Of a stretch of DNA of 64,000 bases, positions 52,147 to 60,142 are shown piece after piece. Position numbers and translations under genes: made by a program. Source of the DNA: an uncultured Desulfobacter sp. (GTDB lineage: Bacteria > Desulfobacterota > Desulfobacteria > Desulfobacterales > Desulfobacteraceae). The notes beneath the pieces were generated by a model, which saw only the letters and a list, made by a program, of their open reading frames with translations, was not told the DNA's origin and did not search any database. The stretch covers positions 1,824,501-1,888,500 of the forward strand of contig NZ_OY761445.1 of NCBI RefSeq assembly GCF_963664415.1, read 5' to 3'. Each line of letters opens with the position of its first letter. Position 1 is the first letter of the stretch.

Positions 52147-53280
52147 CTATTTATAAATCTCATCAGTGGCACCAAGTAGCACCATGGGGGGATCAAAACC
52201 AATCAACTGAGCGGTTTTCAAATTAATGGCGACTTTCGGCGGCCCTTCAAATACCTGATCAAGCTGCCCGGGTTTGGCGCCGTTAAAAACTTTTGCGATC
52301 AAACTTGCATGAAATTGCCCCACATACTTAAATCCTGAGTTCGAAATACTCATAAACAGGCCGGCCTGGACTTCCTGGGATCCAGACTGGGAAAATGTGG
52401 GGATTCTATTTTTATTTGCAATATCCACGATCTGGGGAATGGTCTTAGAATTAACGCCACCCTGCTGGGTTACATACACGGCATCCACCTCACCGCATAA
52501 TTTTTCCATACACTTGAGTACACTTGCGCCTGCTGCATCTTGATCGGCTATATCGCTTTGGGTAAAGCAGGAGACAACCTTGAAGCCTTTTTTCTTTGCA
52601 ATTTTATTAATTGTATCAATGGCAGCATAACTTTTCCCATTTACCGTATTTTCGTAGGCGACACCCAGTTTCTTAAAATTGATGACATCATGAAAAATCA
52701 ATATCTGCCGTTCATAAAGCGAAGGGTCTACATGTGCATTTATATGATCAAATCCTGAATCTTCAATGCTTTTGATAATACCTGCACCCACAGCATCACT
52801 GGCAGACAGAACCAGTGTCGGCGTTGAATGACGGTTGTTGGCCAAATCCTTGCCGGCCCAAGTGCCGAAGGCAAGCATCAAATCAATATCTTTTTGGTTA
52901 TTCAGTCGCTCGATGATCTCTTCGGTCATTTGTGCACGCAGCTTATCATCCCATTTTGCACTATAATGCGCGTCTTTGACAAATGCTATATAATCACTTT
53001 TCATATTAGTGGCCAGCCAATTCCAGACAGCTGTAGTATATTCGCCTTCAGCTATTGGGATTGTAGCTTTCTCAATCCAACCCGTGTCCATTAAACCTGC
53101 AATAGTGGCAATAAACCATCCTTTATAGTCATAATATTCACCGCCTTCATAATACCCTATTCTCCATTTTTTCCCTTGATTTAATGTCGGCTTTGTGCTG
53201 AAAGTTCCCTTGTCAGCGGCAAACGCCGAACAGGAAAAAAGGAAAATAGCTGTTAGAATTGCCGCAAATAATAATTTCAT
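52147..53280 (-). CDS. ABC-type substrate-binding protein, paralogue 2
   Basis: 377 residues with a signal peptide (LLFAAILTAIFLFSCSAFA) and a strong ribosome site (GGAGGGA). It shares segment after segment with its downstream neighbour: KWRIGYYEGGEYYDY, LMLAFGTWAGKDLANN, SASDAVGAGIIKSIEDSG, YENTVNGKSYAAIDTI and VYVTQQGGVNSKTIPQI. The two would bind similar ligands. It is the first gene of a minus-strand pair placed just after a diguanylate cyclase gene, suggesting that the proteins feed a signalling system rather than a transporter (inference). Confidence 0.85.
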   Translation of the reverse strand: MKLLFAAILTAIFLFSCSAFAADKGTFSTKPTLNQGKKWRIGYYEGGEYYDYKGWFIATIAGLMDTGWIEKATIPIAEGEYTTAVWNWLATNMKSDYIAFVKDAHYSAKWDDKLRAQMTEEIIERLNNQKDIDLMLAFGTWAGKDLANNRHSTPTLVLSASDAVGAGIIKSIEDSGFDHINAHVDPSLYERQILIFHDVINFKKLGVAYENTVNGKSYAAIDTINKIAKKKGFKVVSCFTQSDIADQDAAGASVLKCMEKLCGEVDAVYVTQQGGVNSKTIPQIVDIANKNRIPTFSQSGSQEVQAGLFMSISNSGFKYVGQFHASLIAKVFNGAKPGQLDQVFEGPPKVAINLKTAQLIGFDPPMVLLGATDEIYK

Positions 53281-53336
53281 TTAGATTCCCTCCGTAAATT
53301 TTTATGCCTCTTGCATCTGAGCCAATTTTGCCCAAA

Positions 53337-53350
53337 CACGGACGTTCGTG
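53337..53350. promoter_or_regulatory. Imperfect palindrome upstream of the binding-protein pair
   Basis: CACGGACGTTCGTG is a 12-of-14 palindrome, located about 60 bases before the ATG of paralogue 2. It could be an operator or part of a weak terminator of the upstream gene. Single observation. Confidence 0.3.
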
Positions 53351-53372
53351 CATCCATCGTTATAACTAAGAC

Positions 53373-55211
53373 TTAGGTGTTGACCTGTTGTTTAGTGTAT
53401 ACGGTTTGATTTTTTCCTCGGTGCTTCGCTTCGTACATGGCCATATCTGCACAGCGAACCAATTCAGTTACCTGTTGGGCATCCGAAGGGCATACGGCAA
53501 GACCGATGGACACCGTAATGTGTCCTAGGCCGCCCGGCACACCATAATCATCTTTTTTTTCTTCAACTGCGGTTCTGATTCTTTCAGCAATTCCCGCCCC
53601 ATTACATTGGTCAGCATAAGGCAATACAACCACAAACTCCTCTCCGCCATACCTTGCACAAACGTCAATCTCCCGAACATTTGCTCGAATTGTATCAGCA
53701 ACGGCTTTAAGTACACGGTCACCTGTTTGATGGCCAAATGTGTCATTGACTTGCTTAAAATTATCGATGTCTATCATCATCAACGCCATATATTGTTTCT
53801 GCTCAAGGCATCGATGTAATTCAAGATGAACATAATGTTTAAAAAACGCGTTATTGTACAACCCTGTCAACTGATCCGTAATGGATGTATTGAATGCTGT
53901 TTCGTATTTGGACACAAGGATATCCAGATAGGCTTTCTTTTTAATAGACGATTTGATGCGCGCCTGAAGTTCAAGTTTATTGACCGGTTTAACCAAATAA
54001 TCATCTGTTCCGTATTCAATGCTCTTTATTTTGCTCTCTAAATCAACTTGAGATGTCACGGTTATAACTTGGATATTTCGAGTTTTATCCATCTGTTTCA
54101 ACTGCTTACAAACTTCATGACCGTTTATATCCGAAAGAGGGATATCCAATAAAACAATATCAATATGTTTGGTTTCAGAAAGCGCAATGGCATCTTTCCC
54201 ACTATCGGTAACCAGAATCTCGCTACAATAGGGCTGAAGATTTTCTTGGAGAAACGCCACATCTTTTTCATTTGTATCCGCAACAAGAATTGTGCATTTA
54301 GCCTTTATATCTTCAAAGCCATTGTCTTTAATTACGTCCTGAGTAATAAAATGCATTTCTGACTGTTTGCGGGTGTTCAGTTGCTGCTGATAATTCCGAA
54401 GGCGCAAAAGAGAACGAACTCGCATCATCAGTTCTTTTGTATTTATGGGTTTGTTTAAAAACTCATCCGCACCCACTGCGAGAGCCTTGGCCTTATCTTC
54501 ATGGCTGTCCAAGGCGGTGATATGAATGATTGGAATGGACTTGGTCTTTTCGTTTGCTTTTAGAATTTTCGTAACTTCAAACCCATCAATGCCGGGCATC
54601 ATCAAATCTAGAAGAATGATATCAGGTGGATCTTTCCCCACAATATCAAGACATTCCTGCCCATTATATGCCTCTATTGTCGAAAAAGCATCGCTGGTCA
54701 GCTTGGCCTTTAACAACTTTACATTCAGGGGATCATCATCCACGATAAGAATATTATGTTTAAAAAACGTAACCTCTTCTATGGGGGGCTGATTTTCTTC
54801 ATTGTGTGAATAGGCTTGAGATTTCGGGATTTCGGGGGGAGACCCAGGGATATAGCCTTCAATAATGTTCATAAATTCCCTTGTATCGATAGGCTTGGTG
54901 ATGTATCCGGCACAACCGGCTTCAATCACCCGTTTTTTATCCCCTTTCATCGCGTATGCAGTCAGTGCAAGCACCGGGATATCTTTCAGTTCTTCGATTG
55001 CTTTGATTTGCCGCGTCGCACTCAGTCCATCCATCCCAGGCAATTGTATATCCATGAGTATTAAATCCGGTTTATTATCCTCAAGCAACGCCAGGCCATC
55101 TTCCGCACTCTCTGCTTCAAGGATATCGTATCCGCCTAATTTAATAAGACTTCGGACTAATTTCATGTTATATACGTTGTCTTCAACAACTAAAATTTTT
55201 TTTTTTGCCAT
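53373..55211 (-). CDS. Triple-receiver diguanylate cyclase
   Basis: 612 residues from the ATG behind AGGAAA; a longer frame to 55253 lacks support. Receivers 1 and 2 are complete (ILVVEDNVYNMKLV with Asp in LILMDIQLPGMDG; ILIVDDDPLNVKLL with IILLDLMMPGIDG). The third is TILVADTNEKDVAFL with IVLLDIPLSDINGHE. A C-terminal GGDEF domain has the active-site variant YGGEEFVVVL, DQLTGLYNNAFF at its start and a good ASIGL-like ITVSIGLAV end. Cyclic-di-GMP synthesis under phosphorelay control is expected. It resembles PleD with one more receiver. Confidence 0.92.
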   Translation of the reverse strand: MAKKKILVVEDNVYNMKLVRSLIKLGGYDILEAESAEDGLALLEDNKPDLILMDIQLPGMDGLSATRQIKAIEELKDIPVLALTAYAMKGDKKRVIEAGCAGYITKPIDTREFMNIIEGYIPGSPPEIPKSQAYSHNEENQPPIEEVTFFKHNILIVDDDPLNVKLLKAKLTSDAFSTIEAYNGQECLDIVGKDPPDIILLDLMMPGIDGFEVTKILKANEKTKSIPIIHITALDSHEDKAKALAVGADEFLNKPINTKELMMRVRSLLRLRNYQQQLNTRKQSEMHFITQDVIKDNGFEDIKAKCTILVADTNEKDVAFLQENLQPYCSEILVTDSGKDAIALSETKHIDIVLLDIPLSDINGHEVCKQLKQMDKTRNIQVITVTSQVDLESKIKSIEYGTDDYLVKPVNKLELQARIKSSIKKKAYLDILVSKYETAFNTSITDQLTGLYNNAFFKHYVHLELHRCLEQKQYMALMMIDIDNFKQVNDTFGHQTGDRVLKAVADTIRANVREIDVCARYGGEEFVVVLPYADQCNGAGIAERIRTAVEEKKDDYGVPGGLGHITVSIGLAVCPSDAQQVTELVRCADMAMYEAKHRGKNQTVYTKQQVNT

Positions 55212-55303
55212 ATCTAATTTCCTATGTCCGCAAAAAGCGCGTCCTTGAGCCACATGTAATCATAATTCAGCAAAACCCCATGACGACTGACGAATAGATT
55301 CCA

Positions 55304-56222
55304 TTATTTATTTTCAAGAAGTTCGGCCAGGTGATCGACAATGGTTATATCCAGTCTCCCTGTGTTGGCCTCTTCATATAAAATTTTAAATACTCGTAGG
55401 GACTGCGATCTTTCCGATATCATGCAGTATTCCGCTTAACCACAGTGCATCCAGCTGTGCCTGGGAAAGCCCCATCCTCTTGCCAAGCTCAACGCATAGC
55501 CCTGCAACCCGTTCAATGTGACCCTGAGTGTAAGCATCTTTTGCTTCAATGGCATTGGCCATGGTAATGATGACGCTTTCCACATGGGTTAATTTTTTAT
55601 TCATTTCATTGAACCTAAGCAACGATTTTATTCTGGCCGTGAGTTCAATCCTGTTCGGCGGTTTGGTTATAAAATCGTATACACCCGCGTCAATGCCTTC
55701 TATACGCGACGGTGTGTCATCAAGCGCTGTAAGCATGATGATGGGAATCAGCCGGGTGGCTTCATTTTGTTTAATCCTTCTGCACACTTCAAATCCATCC
55801 ATTACCGGCATCATAACGTCCAGCAGAACGAGATCAATATCAACGGATTTAATAACAGACAGGGCATCTTCGCCATTATAAGCTTTAAATACATGATATT
55901 TAAACGGCCTTAAAATGGCATCCAACAACTTTACGTTTTTAGGCTCATCGTCTACGATCAACACCTTGCTGTTTTCTGCAGTATAATCTTCTTGCTCCTC
56001 GTCCAAACAGCAAATCCTGTTTTTTCCTTTCAACTTTGCCTGGATTAAGGCCTGGTCACCGGTTGTGGGAGAATGTTGTTTATTATAAGCTGCGAACGAA
56101 TCAATATCAATTAAGGCTAACGAAAAGGGCTCCCCATATCTTTGAGCGCGTTTGATCTCTTCCTCAAGCAATGTCTGAAAAATACCATGATTATATAACC
56201 CCGTTAAATTATCTAATTTCAT
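55304..56222 (-). pseudogene. GGDEF-receiver-HD-GYP gene with two internal deletions
   Basis: The main frame (to 55386) opens as a GGDEF domain (LTGLYNHGIFQTLLEEEIKR, then ALIDIDSFAAYNKQH) but jumps from GDQAL to IQAKLKGKNRICCLD, losing the whole active-site core. A complete receiver follows (VLIVDDEPKNVKLLD; Asp in LVLLDVMMPVMDG). Then an HD-GYP domain starts (GHIERVAGLC, then LHDIGKIAVP) and stops after PTSI. In the next frame, the bases down to 55304 encode FKILYEEANTGRLDITIV and DHLAELLENK, a plausible original C-terminus. So the middle of the HD-GYP domain is deleted with a frameshift. Only the receiver could still work. The frame begins overlapping the small upstream gene by 14 bases. 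Confidence 0.75.
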
Positions 56223-56424
56223 GGTTCATGGCGTCAAGCACCTGATATACCTGCTCTTTTGTCAGCAATCCTTGTTCCATAAGAATTCTTCCAAGCAATC
56301 TGTGCTGCCCTTTTGAAATATTCTCATCTGTTTGAATATGGAGGTCGTCAGCTAAATCGTCTTTTGAAATAAACCCTTTTTCAACAGCAATTGTGCCAAA
56401 CCGTTTTTTTTGACGCTGTTCCAT
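56209..56424 (-). CDS. Small MshEN-like protein
   Basis: 71 residues: FGTIAVEKGFISKDDLADDL then RLLGRILMEQGLLTKEQVYQVLD. Two copies of a G-x-I-L-x-x-x-G-x-I/L pattern are typical of the MshEN/GspE-N fold, which in some proteins binds cyclic di-GMP. A stand-alone small MshEN-like protein upstream of a cyclic-di-GMP gene is sensible. It starts behind a good promoter; its end overlaps the start of the collapsed gene. Confidence 0.7.
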   Translation of the reverse strand: MEQRQKKRFGTIAVEKGFISKDDLADDLHIQTDENISKGQHRLLGRILMEQGLLTKEQVYQVLDAMNHEIR

Positions 56425-56771
56425 ATAAATACCGTTGCTCCATGGCCATTTTATAGAGGTGCCTTTTTCTCAGGAAATCAATGAAATTTAACAAACCGTA
56501 TTTCTTCGTAAGAACTATTTTATCGTTTTGATATTATAATGCTAATTTTTATTCTTAGTCAAGTTTCCACAGCATTTGTGTTAACGCAATGATGATGTAA
56601 AAACTTCGTAAAATACGCAGGTTATCAAGGAGATGAATCATATTAAAGCTTTGAAAAAAAACCATAAGCCCAAATAATTTGTAAAGCAGATGGTTATTTT
56701 ATATGGTATCTAAGGTATACAATCAAATGCAATGAATCGTAGATTACTCCAAGAATCTATAAGGAAATGCA
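56425..56771. other. Divergent intergenic region of 347 bases
   Basis: Holds the minus-strand promoter described separately and the galT ribosome site (AAGGAAATG). The rest is AT-rich with no gene that I can support. Confidence 0.5.
56533..56562 (-). promoter_or_regulatory. Promoter of the MshEN-like / collapsed-gene transcript
   Basis: Minus strand: TTGACT (56562-56557), 18 bases, TATAAT (56538-56533). The leader to the ATG at 56424 is about 100 bases. Confidence 0.6.
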
Positions 56772-57863
56772 ATGTTAAAACACAACGCATTAAAACCAAA
56801 CCCAGAAAACCAACCCCACAGGCGGTTCAACCTTCTGACCGGGGAATGGATCCTGGTTTCGCCACACCGAATGGACCGCACCTGGACCGGACAGCATGAA
56901 ACACCGGGCAACCGGCAAGACGACCGGTATGATCCCGGATGCGACCTGTGCCCAGGCAACCGTCGGGCTTCGGGCCAAACCAACCCAATGTACACCCAAC
57001 CCTTTGTTTTCACCGATGACTTTTCGGTCCTGTTGCCTGATACGGTCATGGCAAAGTCTTCTTTGGACGTCCTGCTCCAAATAGCGCCGGAATCGGGCCT
57101 GTGCCGGGTCATCTGTTATACTCCCCGGCATGATCTGACCATGGCCCGCATGACCGAAGATCAAATCCGTGCCGTCATTGATGTCTGGCTTGATGAATTC
57201 AATACGCTGGGACAGAGAAAAAATATTACCTACATCCAGATTTTTGAAGACAAAGGCGAAATGATGGGCGGTACCAATCCCCATCCCCATGGAAAAATCT
57301 GGGCCAGCAGTTCTATTCCCAACCTGATTTTAAAAGAAGACTTTAGGCAGCAGTGCTACATGCAGGACCATGACCGTTGCCTGTTGTGCGACTACCTTGA
57401 ACGGGAACTCAATGAAGAAGAACGCATTGTTTTTGCCAACGATTCCTTTGTATGCCTGGTACCTTTCTGGGCGATCTGGCCCTTTGAAACCATGATTCTC
57501 CCCCGGCGCCATATGGGGGCCATTAACTTCATGAATGAAAAAGAGAAGACGGATCTTGCCGGCATCATCCGGCAACTGGGAATTTGTTATGATAATTTAT
57601 TTGAAACATCGTTTCCCTATTCCATGGGGATCCACCAGCAACCCATTATAAAAGGGCCTGCCGGTACAAGTGCCATCTGGCATTTCCATTTTCACTATTA
57701 TCCGCCGCTTCTGCACGCCAACGGTATAAAAAAACAGATGGCAGGCTATGAAATACTGGCCATGCCCCAACGGGACATCACCCCGGAGCAAGCCGCCGGA
57801 ATGCTCAGGTCCCAGGACGGTATCCATTACCTTGAAAAGCCAAAAAATAAAAGAGAGACATGA
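56772..57863 (+). CDS. galT: Galactose-1-phosphate uridylyltransferase-like protein
   Basis: 363 residues, normal GalT size, behind AAGGAA. The N-terminal half has the zinc-type CDLCPGN (Cys57, Cys60) and TDDFSVLLPD. The catalytic motif reads NPHPHGKIWASSS (His171-Pro-His173-Gly-Lys175), and the C-terminal GIHQQP and HFHFHYYPPL are in place. GalT swaps UMP between UDP-glucose and galactose-1-phosphate. The residue after HPHG is Gln in typical GalT enzymes but Lys here, so activity or substrate may differ. The stop overlaps the MoxR start by ATGA, an unusual coupling for galT. Confidence 0.85.
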   Translation: MLKHNALKPNPENQPHRRFNLLTGEWILVSPHRMDRTWTGQHETPGNRQDDRYDPGCDLCPGNRRASGQTNPMYTQPFVFTDDFSVLLPDTVMAKSSLDVLLQIAPESGLCRVICYTPRHDLTMARMTEDQIRAVIDVWLDEFNTLGQRKNITYIQIFEDKGEMMGGTNPHPHGKIWASSSIPNLILKEDFRQQCYMQDHDRCLLCDYLERELNEEERIVFANDSFVCLVPFWAIWPFETMILPRRHMGAINFMNEKEKTDLAGIIRQLGICYDNLFETSFPYSMGIHQQPIIKGPAGTSAIWHFHFHYYPPLLHANGIKKQMAGYEILAMPQRDITPEQAAGMLRSQDGIHYLEKPKNKRET

Positions 57864-58792
57864 CGGGATTTGACACCTACACAAAACTGTTTAAAAGCAT
57901 TACCCGTGTTATAAAAGGCCAGGATCATACCATTATGATGCTGCTTTCAGGCGTTGCCGCAGGCGGCCATATCCTGCTTGAAGATGCACCCGGCAACGGC
58001 AAAACCACGCTGGCCAAAGCCCTTGCGTTTTCAGCAGATGCAGACTTTAAAAGAATCCAGTTCACACCGGATCTATTGCCCTCGGATGTCTGCGGCGTCT
58101 CCATCTTTGATCCGTCAACACAGCAATTCAGGCTTCATAAAGGCCCGGTCTTTACCAATATTCTTTTGGCCGACGAAATCAACCGGGCATCGCCGAGAAC
58201 CCAGTCCGCCCTGCTTGAAGCCATGGCCGAATCACAGGTCAGCATTGACGGCAAAATTTTAAAACTGAATGACTTCTTTTTTGTTATCGCCACCCAGAAC
58301 CCTGTGGAATCCAGGGGCACCTATCCGTTGCCCGAAGCCCAGATGGACCGCTTTGCCTTAAAATTGTCCATGGGCTATGTGGAACCCGACGACGAGGTGA
58401 CTATCCTGACAAACCAGGAGACGAAAGATCCGGTGACGACAGTGATCCCCTGTGTTACGAAATCGGAAATTCTGGAAATGAAACAAGCGGTTGAGTATGT
58501 ATTTATCAGCCAGGAACTCAAATATTACATTGTAAGCCTTGTGGGGCAAACCCGGACCCATAAAGGCATCACCCTGGGTGCCGGGCACAGGGCCTCCATC
58601 ACCCTGATGAAGACGGCCAAAGCCTACGCCCTTTTTTCAGGCAGTGATTTTGTTACCCCCGAACATATTCAGGAACTGGCCATACCGGTGATGGCCCACC
58701 GCCTGGTCCTGGACCCGGAATATAGTTTCTCGGGTAACTCAAGCGCCGGGATCATTCACGATATCGTCAGAGCGACCAAAGCGCCGGGGTAG
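57860..58792 (+). CDS. MoxR-type AAA+ ATPase
   Basis: 310 residues with Walker A (EDAPGNGKTTLAKAL), Walker B (ILLADEINRASPRTQSALLEAM), sensor-1 (FVIATQNPVESRGTYPLPEAQ) and a MoxR-specific LGAGHRASITLMKTAKA C-terminus. MoxR ATPases act as chaperones in the cytoplasm for membrane complexes. Genes in the order MoxR, DUF58, transglutaminase are a conserved trio. Three bases separate it from the DUF58 gene. Confidence 0.95.
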   Translation: MTGFDTYTKLFKSITRVIKGQDHTIMMLLSGVAAGGHILLEDAPGNGKTTLAKALAFSADADFKRIQFTPDLLPSDVCGVSIFDPSTQQFRLHKGPVFTNILLADEINRASPRTQSALLEAMAESQVSIDGKILKLNDFFFVIATQNPVESRGTYPLPEAQMDRFALKLSMGYVEPDDEVTILTNQETKDPVTTVIPCVTKSEILEMKQAVEYVFISQELKYYIVSLVGQTRTHKGITLGAGHRASITLMKTAKAYALFSGSDFVTPEHIQELAIPVMAHRLVLDPEYSFSGNSSAGIIHDIVRATKAPG

Positions 58793-58795
58793 CGT

Positions 58796-60142
58796 GTGGA
58801 AAAGAGGTCAACAACATTTCTTTACCAGGCGTATGCCCGCTTTGCCAGGTTCGGTTTCTGGAGAAAAAACAAATTTTCCATGGCCGGTAATTTTTTAATC
58901 TATGCCTTGATCCTGACTGCCTGCCTTGGCCTGGACACCTTTAGAAGCACGGTTTACCAGCTGTTCTCACTGTTACTCTCTGTGTTTGCCGTTTCTGCCG
59001 CGCTATCTTTTAAACCCCCAAAAGGGCTTTGGGCCAAACGGATTCTGCCGGAATACGGCACCGCAGGTACCCTTGTCAGCTATACCATCCTTGTTGAAAA
59101 CAAAACAGGCCGCCTTAAAAAAGGATTTGAAATCCGGGAGCGCTTCAGCAACGCGACGCCATCCCTGGAAGCGTTTGCCAATACCAGGGAGCCCCATGAG
59201 CATTTACGAAATCCCTGGGACAGAAAGCTTAAAGTACACCGCTGGAACTGGCTGACCCAACAAAAACAGAACGCTGTTCTCGCACGCAGCCAGGTGCCTG
59301 TTGTTCCCCCGGCAAGCCAGGTATCCATCCAGACGGAACTGACGCCGTTGAACCGGGGATATATCTATTTAAAAGGCTTTACCTTTCTTAAAAAAGAGCC
59401 CTTAGGGTTCATGCGCGCCTTTTATCATACTACCTGTGAAGCCCGGCTCCTTGTTCTGCCCCGGCGCTATCGTGTCCCGGAACTGAATCTGCCCGGGTCC
59501 AGAAAACACCATACCGGCGGCATTGCCCTGACATCAAAGGTGGGCAACTCCGATGAATTCATCTCATTAAGGGAATACAGACCTGGTGACCCCATGCGCC
59601 TGATCCATTGGAAAAGCCTTGCCAAAACAGGAAAACTCATTATCCGGGAAAACCGGGATGAACATTTTGTCAGACATGCCCTGATCCTGGACACCCATGC
59701 ACCTGAAGGCGCAACCCAGGCATTTGAGGTGGCCGTAAGTATCGCCGCCTCCTACGCGGCAAACCTTGTCTCGGGCGAGTCCTTGCTGGATCTTTTCTTT
59801 GCAGGCAACCGGGTCTATCATTATGCGTCAGGCAGGGGGCTTTTGGGCAACACAAAATTTTTAGAAATCCTTGCATTGATACAATCCACAACAGACAAAG
59901 ACTTTGCACAGGTCTCCCGGGCCGTACTCAAGTACAAACGGCTTTTAAGCGGCTGCATATTAATATTCACCTGCCTGGACAATGAACGCTTAGACTTTCT
60001 CAACAACTTGAGAGCAAACGGCATCACCACAACCGCCTTTCTTGTGGCTGGTGAACATGAACCTGCCCCCGGAAGTCCTGTTTATCTGATTGATCCCAAC
60101 AATATTGAAGCCGGTTTGAGCAAAGCAGGACAACGCCCATGA
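58796..60142 (+). CDS. DUF58 domain membrane protein
   Basis: 448 residues from a GTG start. Two hydrophobic helices near the N-terminus (LIYALILTACLGLDT and LFSLLLSVFAVSAAL), then the DUF58/VWA-like body with the diagnostic REYRPGDPMRLIHWKSLAKTG motif and an N-terminal ELTPLNRGYIYL strand. DUF58 proteins work with MoxR and a TgpA transglutaminase, possibly in envelope assembly. The end overlaps the transglutaminase start by four bases. Confidence 0.93.
   Translation: MEKRSTTFLYQAYARFARFGFWRKNKFSMAGNFLIYALILTACLGLDTFRSTVYQLFSLLLSVFAVSAALSFKPPKGLWAKRILPEYGTAGTLVSYTILVENKTGRLKKGFEIRERFSNATPSLEAFANTREPHEHLRNPWDRKLKVHRWNWLTQQKQNAVLARSQVPVVPPASQVSIQTELTPLNRGYIYLKGFTFLKKEPLGFMRAFYHTTCEARLLVLPRRYRVPELNLPGSRKHHTGGIALTSKVGNSDEFISLREYRPGDPMRLIHWKSLAKTGKLIIRENRDEHFVRHALILDTHAPEGATQAFEVAVSIAASYAANLVSGESLLDLFFAGNRVYHYASGRGLLGNTKFLEILALIQSTTDKDFAQVSRAVLKYKRLLSGCILIFTCLDNERLDFLNNLRANGITTTAFLVAGEHEPAPGSPVYLIDPNNIEAGLSKAGQRP

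Noticed and set aside
56633..56677. Mini-frame of 14 codons with AAGGAG next to its ATG
   Set aside because: The ribosome site touches the start codon with no spacing and the peptide has no supporting feature.
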